Below, piece after piece: positions 38,901 to 47,389 of a stretch of 64,000 nucleotides of DNA (within the stretch, counting starts at the first letter, position 1; each line of letters begins with the position of its first letter). Location: positions 132,001 to 196,000 of the forward strand of contig NC_090152.1 of assembly GCF_017916325.1 (NCBI RefSeq). Direction: 5' to 3'. The position numbers and the translations under genes are program-made. The DNA comes from Leishmania martiniquensis (lineage: Eukaryota; Euglenozoa; Kinetoplastea; Trypanosomatida; Trypanosomatidae). A model generated the notes under the pieces. It was not told the origin of the DNA, searched no databases, and was given only the letters and a program-made list of their open reading frames with translations.

Positions 38901-41078
38901 AAACAGCACGCGTTGCCCCAGTAAGTCGTAGAAGAGCATCGCGCGCGTCATTGAATGGCCAAGCTCATGGCGCGTCGGCCCCCTGAGGATCGAGGTCGCT
39001 TCAGAGTTGGATAACTGCACATAGCTTGGTGGAGTTGTGCCGATGGTGAAGCAGCGCACCTGAGGCGACGCCCTAAACCACGAGAAGAGGAGGAAGTCCA
39101 GCCCACCTCGTGCAAGATAATTCTTCACAGAGGCCACGGGATAGCGCCCTGCGACGACATTGAAAGCACAGTTTACTACCTGGTCGTACAAGGAGCAGAC
39201 GGCAGAGACCAGGAGGAGGAGAGGGCCACGAGGGTAGCCGGTATCTGCGCACGAGAGTTGTGTGCAGGATGATTCCTCAAAACCACTTCGAATCGCATTT
39301 TGGTGGTGCAGGGCTGGGTCACTCACAGCGCACGCTGTCAAGAGACCGCGAGAAGTCTCCCAGCGCACGTGCACCCTTGTCAGAACGTCTACATCCCCGT
39401 GCAAGCCCTGAGCAAGCTCACACGCACGGCGAGCTGGGTCATGCAATGCTGTCTGCTCAAACGTGATGTTTGGATAGCTTCTGAAGGGAAGCTGGAGAGC
39501 TGCACGCACAGAGGCGATCATGACGACCACATCAGGACAGTGCCAGTGATTTTGCCCCGGTGACTCAACAGTGTCCTGTGCAATATCCGATCCTACGCTC
39601 CATGGCTCACCGGGGGAGAAGAGCCCATGCGGCAGTGAAGCAGCGTCACAAAAAGCAGAAAAGAATGGGGCGCGAGTCCACTCGAGCGCCGGCGCGACTG
39701 ATGATTTGCAGAGTTCTGTGGCTGGCGACGCCCGTTCAAGGACAGCGTTGTAGTTAAGCGTATGCCTGCTGCATGCGGATGCTGCGCTGCGATAGAGAGA
39801 CGACTTCAAGGCCGCCAAAAGCAGCAGAGTAGCGCCATTCAGGCACCGGCGTGGCCATTGCAACTCCTTTGACGCCGGCTCGCTCCTGTAAGAGTAGTCG
39901 CCGACAAAAGGGCGCCGGATTGTGGCTGCTGAGATCGAAAAGGGCAGATGGACTTCGTCGGTCGTCACCCGTCTACTGAATTCCGCTGAAGGAGCTAAAT
40001 TGGTACCACTCAAGCAGCCCGTCCCTTCACCATTTTCCGTTGGTGCACATAAGGGCATAATGTGACTTTCCGCGAGTGCGCGCTCCTCAGGTGCTGCAGT
40101 GACGATGATGTGGTCAGAAGTTGCGTCGCACCGAAAGCGCCAGACCACACCTTCATCAACAGCAGTGCATGGCGGTTGGACAGCCACGTTTCCGCCGCGC
40201 AAAGCCGAGTTGAGGACACAGACATCCATCTCGCTCGTACAGCAGTCACCACATGATAATTCATTCAAAAGTAGCGCGCCTTCCTGGCCAGCTGCACGCC
40301 ACTCATCCACCGCGTGATCCTGCAACAGATCGAGAGACTTGAAAAGAGCGGACTTTATTGCATCAAGTGCACTCGGCAACCAGTCACCTGTTACGCCAAC
40401 ATCATAGCGACGTTCGCACTGCCGACTCTGCACAGTTTGTGTTTGAGAATCAACGTCATTGTCTCTCCTCAGGGGCCCATTACCCGGCGCGATGCAATGG
40501 CGCCGGTCGATCGAGACATTCTCGCAATCATCAATTGACGCAAGCTCTGCGGCAACGGTGGCCCGAAACTGCGGTCCTTTTCCTGCCGCCGATGAGCCGC
40601 GTGACGCTGCAAAGCCAGCTCGCTCGGGCTGAGCGCGCACAACTCGGATGAGTGCATATGCATTCAGAGCCGTCAAAAGAGTCACAAAAGCAACGAATAG
40701 GTCTGTGTCAAGCACCCGCATGATTCTCGACCACTCTGCCGATGAGGGAGCAATAGCTAGCGCAGCGATCATGGCACCAAGCTCGGCCTCCTCTTTCGAG
40801 GCAGCGCTCGCCTCACCTACGGTCAAAGCGCACCGGTGACAGAGCGGGACGCTAAAAGACGTCTTGTACTGACGGTTACGCCCTTCGCCTTGCCTCGTGA
40901 AAAGATACTTTCGGCCAGTTGGTGCCCGGCTTGCATAAAGGCTCGAGCGAGGTGCAGCCCTGCGCCGCGTTAAGCCCTGCGCGTCGATATGGCTCAGTAG
41001 ACAAGCGTATAAATGGCGGTTCTCAGCAGCCATGCGCTTGAGCTCACGGTACACCCGAATCTTCGACGCCAAGGGCAT
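35976..41078 (-). CDS. very large hypothetical protein with dsRNA-binding-like segments
   Basis: About 1700 residues from the first in-frame ATG at 41078. I do not recognise a full-length family. Several segments resemble the C-terminal helix of dsRNA-binding domains, which packs basic and Ala-rich residues: GHTKREAWRSAAWQALRLQF (DNA about 37484-37545), SAGKAYTVAVTAVLRAV (near 37120-37170) and GTTSDEAAWQLCRRVCDAL at the extreme C-terminus (36005-36075). A hydrophobic stretch lies near the N-terminus (LFVAFVTLLTALNAYALI). No helicase or nuclease motif was found. An RNA-processing scaffold, perhaps mitochondrial, is the most natural guess but unproven. The frame is open about 285 nt upstream of the ATG, coding-like but ATG-less, so the N-terminus may be incomplete. 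Composition becomes less GC-rich toward the 5' end. Confidence 0.72.
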   Translation of the reverse strand: MPLASKIRVYRELKRMAAENRHLYACLLSHIDAQGLTRRRAAPRSSLYASRAPTGRKYLFTRQGEGRNRQYKTSFSVPLCHRCALTVGEASAASKEEAELGAMIAALAIAPSSAEWSRIMRVLDTDLFVAFVTLLTALNAYALIRVVRAQPERAGFAASRGSSAAGKGPQFRATVAAELASIDDCENVSIDRRHCIAPGNGPLRRDNDVDSQTQTVQSRQCERRYDVGVTGDWLPSALDAIKSALFKSLDLLQDHAVDEWRAAGQEGALLLNELSCGDCCTSEMDVCVLNSALRGGNVAVQPPCTAVDEGVVWRFRCDATSDHIIVTAAPEERALAESHIMPLCAPTENGEGTGCLSGTNLAPSAEFSRRVTTDEVHLPFSISAATIRRPFVGDYSYRSEPASKELQWPRRCLNGATLLLLAALKSSLYRSAASACSRHTLNYNAVLERASPATELCKSSVAPALEWTRAPFFSAFCDAASLPHGLFSPGEPWSVGSDIAQDTVESPGQNHWHCPDVVVMIASVRAALQLPFRSYPNITFEQTALHDPARRACELAQGLHGDVDVLTRVHVRWETSRGLLTACAVSDPALHHQNAIRSGFEESSCTQLSCADTGYPRGPLLLLVSAVCSLYDQVVNCAFNVVAGRYPVASVKNYLARGGLDFLLFSWFRASPQVRCFTIGTTPPSYVQLSNSEATSILRGPTRHELGHSMTRAMLFYDLLGQRVLFAETHATSAADAVARVNTLSVERNCVRIDFHALPSAVAQRPFRSVLRQRQWQRSREVMERTMQLGAAAADGAEAGKCASHHHYQAAAAAAMRACIRACASEVGALWTVLETAAKVAAGSDRNSNAKGLPGHRPLFARFMEDPSPTAKVFSGEDDSEDDRGWWLGSHGASWNCRALGKEAAPPLAGVMEVHLCLPTPLGAAATAGGKQTEATSVKFVVLRCRVDALRSENEVTRYEWSCEERVTEPLGRCCFPTLVFTTAKVVSGVFPALTLLCRRALEYISLEAGFAPLVSTLPPLSDVLAWCSAAAPTFHGALGGYPPYNARFYAAPKLLGELLQGAAGKYRCHYHILPPRGPIMNAVSGVGWGAGCAEAAGDEEAAAQPSTIFYTSKPIDVGAALAEDATRQHDSCLAKPLSVGCTLYLESLLGGRAASSLSAASPTRRALAATPFVLGHGVGHTKREAWRSAAWQALRLQFPGALAQLEAYRDASELLQRPAQLNRLLSSSGLNRGDVWGRVAPVIYKLRFDCSVPSYSSARTTAVASAAAVPAQAVHQLQCQVTAVRTDGSQVCVVPGCTATATSAGKAYTVAVTAVLRAVRGAAQEAAADASRVTMGTAPGHVIWASTWPSAPGSLSGAAQSPHPAPYSAWRETTHYGKSVWHAYAGALSAYHGFDVVVDLVSEDASADELGSPSRGVGGGGRLRCRAMLSKVRVRMSDWRAEAATAAGGADLRSTDQSSGTHRRITPFGALSDAVGGRTAGASVGDAADGILFERSADSLLACCLPLLGTGAYSTRADSVGALTRPHGEHFCHLLREITKWLRDITQQCALPLALREELRGLLLARACDLARIQDSYRWTPAERVEALLMWWVGRRVQVHIHRIDPSMTAASSSANQMAWVAEALVEIHGGRRRPGLKEQAGEFESREDTRRRLALPWVAARAIGTTSDEAAWQLCRRVCDALGDVVEAEPFLPSPERR

Positions 41079-41898
41079 CGAGTCATTGTCTCGAAAGAAA
41101 GTCAATGCAGATAGTTGCAGAACAGGCAAGTCACCAATAGCCACAAGCGGGGAAGCAGCAAAGATTGGGGTGTCCTCTACCCAATCGTGCGCCGCCGACA
41201 CGAGGTTGAGTAAAAGGGTGGAGCAGCAGCCGCGCAAGTACACCTTATCGTACGGATTAAGTACAGAAGTCCCTGCGCCGTCGAGAAAGTCAAAGGTCCT
41301 GTCGATAGGGAGGCACGCTCGCAGCCCTTCCCCGGGGGAGAAGGCGTTCAGCCAGGAGCGCTATTTTTTCTTTAGCAATGAAGAGGGCGGCACGGCAGAC
41401 AGCGCTATAAGCCCTTCCAAGCGTCCTTCGTGCTTTCCATGTGAGGCATCGACGCAGAAAGGTGGAGAGGGGAAGGGGAAAAGAGAGAAGGCAATCTACG
41501 TTGATGGCACCGCCTTCTCTATATATAAGACCCACACGCGCAGAGATACACACAAGCGTCATTCTGCTGTTTGGGGGGTAGCTTCCTCACGCTGTCAGCA
41601 AAATCTTTGAGTAGAGGCCCTAGCAAACGATGCTACGTCGCCCTTTAGGTGGCCGGTGCCAACTTCTGCTCATGCAAACTCTTCACGTACATCGTGGTCG
41701 GCAGAAGCACCCCCCATGCCTCATCGTGGAGAGTTTCGAATTCTTTTCAGGCTGATTCAGCCTCACAAGCAATATAGCAAAGGGGAAAGCATGATTCGAA
41801 AGATCGAATGGTAAAAAAGGGAGCTATCAATACGATACTTTGTGCGGTGGAAGCAATGGAGTAAAAGAGCAAAAAATAGCAAGGCGGTAAAAAAATCC
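41079..41898. other. spacer with open upstream extension and AT-rich 3' part
   Basis: From 41079 to about 41362 the frame of the downstream gene stays open without an ATG (includes FDFLDGAGTSVLNPYDKVYLR). A C/T-rich tract on the minus strand at about 41460-41490 is the likely splice signal for that gene. An ATATATA run is at about 41520-41527. The 41750-41898 part is clearly AT-richer than the rest of the window and should be 3'UTR of the small gene. Confidence 0.5.
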
Positions 41899-42321
41899 TC
41901 AGAAAGCACCTCTGAAGTAGGACAGGGCGCCACACTTCTTGCATACAATCTTCACAAATGAGAAATCGAGAGTGATGATGTCAGAATAAGGATCATAGGT
42001 GGCATCTAAAGCCAAACCGCTTGAATTCATCGCCGCACCAATGCAGTCCTTAGGGTCTTTGATGTTAAGAACTGTCAGGTGGTGTGTACCAGTATCGTAC
42101 GTAAACTTTTCATCTGTGCAGTTAAGCTTCATGCCTAGCCCCTTTAAACTCAGATCGAAGAGACCCATTGCGTATTTTACATTCAGTTTACCCGTCAAAA
42201 GGTCACTTGCGTAGCTGCCACAGTAAGGGCCGTCCGGCACCCTCTCTTTCAGTATCAGGAGAATTGCAAGCGTAGCGGTAACAGCAGCAGCAGCCGCCAC
42301 GGCCCGGAGAATGTGCTTCAT
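41899..42321 (-). CDS. small signal-anchored or secreted protein
   Basis: Protein of 140 residues from ATG 42321. An N-terminal hydrophobic segment (AVAAAAAVTATLAILLIL) after MKHILR is a signal peptide or signal anchor. The rest is compact and ordered-looking, with five cysteines suggesting disulfides (YCGSY, LNCTDEKF, KDCIGAAM, KIVCKKC). Repeating beta-type patterns (KLNVKYAMGLFDLSLKGL, LDATYDPYSDIITLDFSF) recall a kinetoplastid family of small secreted proteins of unknown function, but I cannot name it. It probably enters the secretory pathway. Base composition and codon choice (many A/T third positions) differ markedly from neighbours, as does the flanking DNA, hinting at relaxed constraint, recent arrival, or a boundary region. 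Confidence 0.78.
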   Translation of the reverse strand: MKHILRAVAAAAAVTATLAILLILKERVPDGPYCGSYASDLLTGKLNVKYAMGLFDLSLKGLGMKLNCTDEKFTYDTGTHHLTVLNIKDPKDCIGAAMNSSGLALDATYDPYSDIITLDFSFVKIVCKKCGALSYFRGAF

Positions 42322-42675
42322 GCGGCGAGGTACCTTTTTCGTAGCGCTATGCCCCAGACGTTGGTACCTCAGTTGCTGGGTGCGGAGAAAGGCAGCCTTG
42401 TAGAGTGGGAGTTCAGCCTTGTTTGAGCAAAGGCGCTATTGCTGAGAGGATCTCGAGGAGAAGGGGAAGCTAAAGGGTGAGGCAGAAGACACGAGCAAAT
42501 GATTAAGCCGGAAAGGGGGCGTGCAAGAAATCCTGAAGAAAGGCACTGTTAGATGCAGGGTCGAGGGGCTCGATTCACACGGCAGATACCTGCGCCCAGT
42601 ATAGAGCGGCGCACTTGTCTCCTCTGGTCCCAGAGTTGCAAGCCACCGCAAGTCCAGAATCAGTGAAAAACGTGC

Positions 42676-43283
42676 TATGAGCTCACTACTGCCGTGTGGC
42701 CTGTTATGAAAGCTTGCATGGATTGCCAAAGTCTTCCGAATGGCTTTTGCTGTTCGCTGTCGACATAGAAGCACGTGGAAAGCTGCAAGGTTAGGGAAAG
42801 AAGGTAGCGTGAGCACACTAAATGTAGTTTTGCCAAATGATCACGAGCTAAAAGCAGTCGAGGTGATACCTTGAGGGCTGCTTTTCGCTTCAAGACAGTC
42901 CCCTGGAGCTTAGCCTACACCACGAACGGGCGAGTACACCTCCACGGCACCATACAGGGCCGATGAGACCACACCTTCTGGAAGAGATACGGCCGAGCAG
43001 TAACGAATAGCAGCGTGGCACATCGGTTGAAGTATGATCCCTCCCACCGCTGAGAAGTGTGAAGACGACCACAGATGCCAACAGCAGCGCAGAAGTTCCA
43101 AAGCAACGATATGGAAAGCAGGAGGCTGGGTCCAGCCAACAGGCGTGGCTGCTCTAGCGTTGCTGTAAGAATGCGTTCGTCAAAGATATCCTCAGGTATC
43201 CGCGACTTTTTCTTCGGCGCCCTCAGCTCGTCCACCAGCCTCTTCAGCCCTATGTCATATGCAGTGGGATGTGCGTACTGCAC
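42676..43283 (-). pseudogene. possible decayed coding region (unrecognised)
   Basis: Minus-strand frames here read protein-like but do not join: a piece at 43283-43080 (IGLKRLVDELRAPKKKSRIP then SLLLSISLLWNFCAAVGICG, membrane-like) starts only at a GTG right after a stop, and plausible continuations in other frames follow (VSLPEGVVSSALYGAVEVYS; LHLVCSRYLLSLTLQLSTCF). This could be a frameshifted membrane-protein remnant or chance. Family unknown. Confidence 0.25.
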
Positions 43284-43679
43284 TGGACTTCTCCATCACA
43301 AGCACTTTCCTCACGCAGTACCATCGCCCCTCGGTAGAGCTCTTTATGCCTTACAGATGCCACCTTGCGCGCCAGGCTCAGGCCTGTAGAGCCGCTATCT
43401 ACCACCGAATTCAGTGCTTTGGAGACCCATGGTCAGCGCAGAGAAGCGGCGCCCGTAGCCGTGCGTTGATGTACTAAAGGACATTCGGCAGCCTCACCAG
43501 GGGAGAAACTGCAAAGCAGCAAGCAAAATAGGCTCAAGTTTGGGGAGGGGGGCGGGGCACAGAAGCTAGTGCCGCCCGCTGCCGGCGCTGAAAGGAGACG
43601 ACTGGGAACAAGGTCCTTTCTTCCATACGCCGAAAATGCAGCGACCGGGGTCGGCATTTGGTGCTCAGCTGGTTCGGCT

Positions 43680-43990
43680 CGGGGGCGCGTGGCTTTCCAA
43701 TTCGCGTGTGCTGGCGGGGAGCGCGGGCCCGGCCCCCCCCCCGGGGCTTTCGGCGGCCGCGCCCACCCCCGGGGCGGGACCCTGGGGCCCCAAGGGGAGG
43801 CCTGCCCCTCCACACCGACGGGCGGGCGGCCTTGGCGGGGGGCGAGGCGCGGGCGCCGCCCGCTAGGGGCCTTGGTAGGGGGGGGCGCGGGGGGCCCAAA
43901 AGGGGGGGCGCCGCGAAGGAAAAGGGGCGCCCCCGCCAAAGCCACGCGCGACCGCAAGGCCGCGGCACGCCACAGCACACAGCGCCCCCC
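43680..43990. other. GC-homopolymer-rich patch
   Basis: About 300 bp made largely of runs of G and C (several of 6-9 bases) interspersed with GGCC and CGCG steps. No other segment in the window looks like it. All three minus frames stay largely open only because stops are depleted by GC content; their products are Pro/Arg/Gly-rich. It may be real low-complexity DNA, foreign DNA or a consensus error. Confidence 0.7.
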
Positions 43991-44103
43991 CACCAGGCGG
44001 TTTTCCAGAGGGCCACTTAAGGTCACAGCGCTGCAATGCCGCAGCTTACCGAAGAGGTCGACAGCCCACCCAATGCCGGGGCCTGCGGCACACACAATGC
44101 ACG

Positions 44104-45876
44104 TTAGCCTTCTGCCTCGATGCCGCTGTCCAGCGCTGCATTCGTGTAGCTGTTGCTCTTGTGCTTCGGGGTGAAGCGGAACTCCTTCTCGACAGGTCCA
44201 AGCAGCAGCTCACTTATGCGGATCCAGTCTGTCACGCTGTCGCTTGACATTAGCGTCTCCAACTCATTGCGGCCCTCATAGAACGGCGGGCGCTCGTTGA
44301 TGCGCTGAGGCAGCCGCTCCAGTAGCCCTACCGGCACATAGCGGTAAAGGAACGACAGCCACTCACACAGGAAACGCCGCGTTGTCATCACACCGCGCTC
44401 GTCCGCCCCCCAGTGAGCCATTCCACATCTGCAGAACTCTTTCAACATGTCCAGCCGCTCTGAGCTGCTGATGTCCTTCACTTGGCCGCTCTTGATCTCT
44501 TCAAACAGCCACGGCTTGATGAGGGCGCCGCGGCCGATCATATGCGAGGAGATGTGCGGCTGCCGCTCCCGGTGCTCCAGAACGTCTTCCAGAGACATGA
44601 TGTCGCCGTTGCCAATCACCGGCAGCGAGGTGTGCTGCGCGCAGCGGTCCACATAGTCCCAGTTGGCTAGCTTCGTGTAGCGCTGCTTGTAAGAGCGGCC
44701 GTGCACTGTCACCGCTGCAGCACCCCAGGTCGGGTACTGGTGGATTTGCTGGTGCAGGGTCGGCATTTCCTCGTCGAGGCCGATGCGGCACTTGATCGCG
44801 ACAGGGCGGCTCTGGTGAACCGCCAGGTTCTCCACGACATCACGTAGCCGGCCCGTGCGCCTCCAAAGCCCGCAGCCGCAGCCGGACTTCACAATCCTCT
44901 CCACCGGACAGCCGCAATTGATGTCGAGGAAGTTGTACGAGAAGTCTGATGCCTCCAACGCCTGCGCAATTGTCGCCGCCTCCTCTGGACGAGAGACAGC
45001 CAGTTGGATGCCGAAGATGTCCTCGCTCTCGTGCCGGCGCAGCAGTGACCACTCGTTCTTCTGCAGCCGATTCAGGTTGAAGACCACCGCCATCTCGCTC
45101 AGCGTGACGTCCGCGCCGTATGACTTGCAGATGCGGCGGAAGGGCAGATTACCGACGGTGGTCAGTGGCGCCAGTACCAGCTTCTCAGCGAACAAACCGC
45201 GAGAGCTTGACTGGCGCGCAATCACCTCGCGCAGGCTCTCCTGCGTCCTGGCGGGGAGGACCATCCGCTCATCGCTGCTGGATTTCGTGGCCGCGTCAGG
45301 TGCCGGTGCCCCTGTCACAGGCGCCTCCCCGGTCGAGGGGCTGCGCTCACGTTTCTGTCCAATCGCCAGAGGCCTGGTCTCCTCGGTGGCCGTCGCTGCC
45401 ACTGATTGCTCGGTTGTCTCCCCCGTCGTGGCGTCGGCGGATGCAGCGCCGTCCTTGCCGGTGGGACTGTGTTGCTGCTCCCGCTGCGGCTTAGGGTGCC
45501 GCTGCTTCGTTTCACGAACAGCCTTCTTAATCTTCTGCAGCGTCGCCCCGAGAAAGAAGTTCTTCTCCCCTTCCCACGTGGGGCGCTGCGTGCCTGGGAC
45601 GAACTCCGAGTGCTCGCGCGCAGCACCCTTGTTCATGCCGCGCGTGCGACCCTCCGCGTCAAGGCTGACGCGCGCCGGGGCTGGGCGCAAGAACTCCGCC
45701 CTCACAGGGCACACACCCTTTTCTGTCGTGATGGGCGGGCGAGCGGTGAGCGGGGGAGCGGGCATCACCGCTGGCGCCGGCTGCTGCGGCAGCGGCGCCG
45801 CGACACTTCGGATAGAGGCGTGCGCACACACAGCCACCCTCACCGGAGTCGGCTCGATCGGTATCGGCTCACTCAT
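44104..45876 (-). CDS. DUS3: tRNA dihydrouridine synthase, DUS3 type
   Basis: FMN enzyme reducing uridine in tRNA (DUS3 acts on U47 in yeast). Protein of 590 residues from ATG 45876. The catalytic TIM barrel starts near residue 230 (LVLAPLTTVGNLPFRRICK, SYGADVTLSEMA). DINCGCPVERIVKSGCGCGL holds the DUS3-like GCP motif and the expected catalytic cysteine C335. Then come IKCRIGLDE, VTVHGRSYKQRYTKLANWDY, VIGNGDIMS and HMIGRGALIKPWLFEEI, the phosphate-binding end of the barrel. The 230-residue N-terminus is disordered; the CCCH zinc fingers typical of fungal and animal DUS3 are not evident. It is adjacent to the cytidine deaminase but there is no functional coupling to infer. Confidence 0.92.
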   Translation of the reverse strand: MSEPIPIEPTPVRVAVCAHASIRSVAAPLPQQPAPAVMPAPPLTARPPITTEKGVCPVRAEFLRPAPARVSLDAEGRTRGMNKGAAREHSEFVPGTQRPTWEGEKNFFLGATLQKIKKAVRETKQRHPKPQREQQHSPTGKDGAASADATTGETTEQSVAATATEETRPLAIGQKRERSPSTGEAPVTGAPAPDAATKSSSDERMVLPARTQESLREVIARQSSSRGLFAEKLVLAPLTTVGNLPFRRICKSYGADVTLSEMAVVFNLNRLQKNEWSLLRRHESEDIFGIQLAVSRPEEAATIAQALEASDFSYNFLDINCGCPVERIVKSGCGCGLWRRTGRLRDVVENLAVHQSRPVAIKCRIGLDEEMPTLHQQIHQYPTWGAAAVTVHGRSYKQRYTKLANWDYVDRCAQHTSLPVIGNGDIMSLEDVLEHRERQPHISSHMIGRGALIKPWLFEEIKSGQVKDISSSERLDMLKEFCRCGMAHWGADERGVMTTRRFLCEWLSFLYRYVPVGLLERLPQRINERPPFYEGRNELETLMSSDSVTDWIRISELLLGPVEKEFRFTPKHKSNSYTNAALDSGIEAEG

Positions 45877-46807
45877 TGCCTACTTTGCACGAGGAGGTGA
45901 GGAAGTCTCGAAAGTTCGGCGCCTGCGCGCGTGGCCCGCACAGCACCGTTTTTTTTCTCTTCGCAATCTGACTGCTGGTGCGCGTGCGCGTGGGCCGAAA
46001 GGATTGTGAACAGAAACGAACGTCAACGTCAAGAAAGGACAGACGAGAGCCGAATAGAGAGAGGGGACGCGAACAGATGCGCAGACATCGCAGGGCGGAC
46101 ACCAACGCTTCCGCAATGGTGTGTGTGTGGGGGGGGGGGGGGCGAGGAGGCTGAAGAAAGAGGAGCGGGTGGAAGCGGTGGCATCGCGGTCTCTTCCCCC
46201 CCCCTCCCCCCTCTGTCTACTTAGAAGACCCCTTACATGTCAGAGTTGGCGTGCACACAGTGCCCTCAAAACGGTAACGCTATCGAACATGCCTCATTCC
46301 GTCTGTGTGTGTGTGTGTGTGTAAGTCAGCGGGCGACTTCCGTCGGAGAGCAGCGCAAGAAGCGTAGTATAACAGTAGGGCGCGCGGACTCTTCTACACG
46401 ATGCAGCTGTAGCTGCCGCCGTCACTACCACTGCGATGCTCTGCGCGCAAAGAGGCGTGTGTCCCCGCTCACTCAGACTCTCGCGCTGCCCTCGCCCTTC
46501 GGTGAAACAGCTCGAGAGAAAGGGAGAAGATGGAGACGCCGGGTGCGGTGATGTGTCACACGTGCTCGACGTCATGAGCAGAAGCCCAGTGGTCGACGCC
46601 CGATGCCTTCTCCCGCCCCCAAGCACCGCTTTTTTTTCCTAAACACACGCACAGGGTGGTTTCTGTCCAGGCCAAAGAGGGCGAGCGGCTGCTTGGTCAC
46701 CGTCAGCGGTTCTCTGGCGGCAACGAAAGAGTGTCTTTTGTGGCACCTCCCCAACACACACACACACGCACGCAGAGAGAGAGAAGCTTACTCCTACCTA
46801 GGCCACT
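45877..46807. other. intergenic spacer, 0.93 kb
   Basis: A (GT)n run merging into a 14-G run at about 46119-46142 and a C-run near 46198-46206, a (GT)n run at about 46303-46322, the repeat fragment at 46427-46490, and (AC)n near 46755-46767. No gene seen. The right part is probably cytidine deaminase 3'UTR. Confidence 0.55.
46427..46490 (+). repeat. dispersed intergenic repeat, fragment (3' end)
   Basis: The stretch from CCACTGCGATGC through GTGTCCCCGCTCACTCAGACTCTCGCG is similar to the distal end of the copy at 48001-48302 and beyond it (47960-48003), in the opposite orientation. Internal bases are diverged and the rest of the unit is missing. Confidence 0.6.
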
Positions 46808-47389
46808 TTAGAGCGGCTGCACGGAGGGGTTATAGCTCAGCTTCGCGACATCCATGCCGATGTCTGCCGGGCCAAACTTCGACGGCATCAAATCTGCAAG
46901 GCGTACCACCTTCGCTCGTTTCGCGTCGAAGGTCACAAGCACCACCATGAACTCTTCGAAATTCTGCGAGAGGTCGGCCACCTCGACCAGCAGCTGCCGG
47001 CACAGCCCACACGGCGTACAGAAAGTTTCAGCTGGAGGCGGGTGTGACAGAGCAGCGCCGCCGTAGCTACGGCCGTACACAGCCACAGCAGTGGCACGTC
47101 GACGCCCCTCCACGTTCGCTCGCACTATAGCGCAGCGCTCAGCACAGCACGACTGCAGCGTGCAATTCTCGTAGTTGCACCCGGTTGTGACGCTGCCGTC
47201 GTCGTGGAGGAGGGCAGCGCCAACGGAGAAGTTCGAGTAGGGCGAGTAGGAGCTCTTGTGCGCCGCCACAGCCGCCGCCGCCGCCCGCTGCATCTCCGCC
47301 GGCAGCTTCGTAAGGGACATGAGCTGATTCAGCACCACCGGTGAAGACCACTTGCTGACGGGCATCGTCGCCTCCTGTTCGTCCTGCAT
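46808..47389 (-). CDS. CDA: cytidine deaminase
   Basis: Zinc enzyme hydrolysing cytidine and deoxycytidine to uridine and deoxyuridine in pyrimidine salvage. The 193-residue product from ATG 47389 has the tetrameric CDA signature: C82-A-E84 (CCAERCAI, E84 the proton shuttle) and P126-C127-G-L-C130 (zinc ligands C82, C127, C130), followed by RQLL. The substrate-binding NFSVGAAL and GCNYENC segments are in place. The C-terminus after KRAKVVRLADLMPSKFGP is a short extension. The frame reaches 47401, but that codon is TTG; 47365 is an alternative start. Confidence 0.94.
   Translation of the reverse strand: MQDEQEATMPVSKWSSPVVLNQLMSLTKLPAEMQRAAAAAVAAHKSSYSPYSNFSVGAALLHDDGSVTTGCNYENCTLQSCCAERCAIVRANVEGRRRATAVAVYGRSYGGAALSHPPPAETFCTPCGLCRQLLVEVADLSQNFEEFMVVLVTFDAKRAKVVRLADLMPSKFGPADIGMDVAKLSYNPSVQPL

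Larger units (their letters stand above)
42322..44103. other. 1.8-kb stretch without a convincing gene, anomalous composition
   Basis: The left part (42322-43440) has near-neutral composition with broken frames; the minus-strand pieces are described separately. The right part contains the GC-homopolymer patch (43680-43990). It must contain the 5'UTR of the 140-residue gene and 3'UTR of the DUS3 gene, but is unlike other spacers here in lacking (GT)n runs. Confidence 0.5.

Noticed and set aside
43433..44095. 220-codon minus-strand ORF through the GC-rich patch
   Set aside because: Open because stop codons are rare in such GC content; Pro/Arg/Gly product, no motif, and overlapping frames are equally open.
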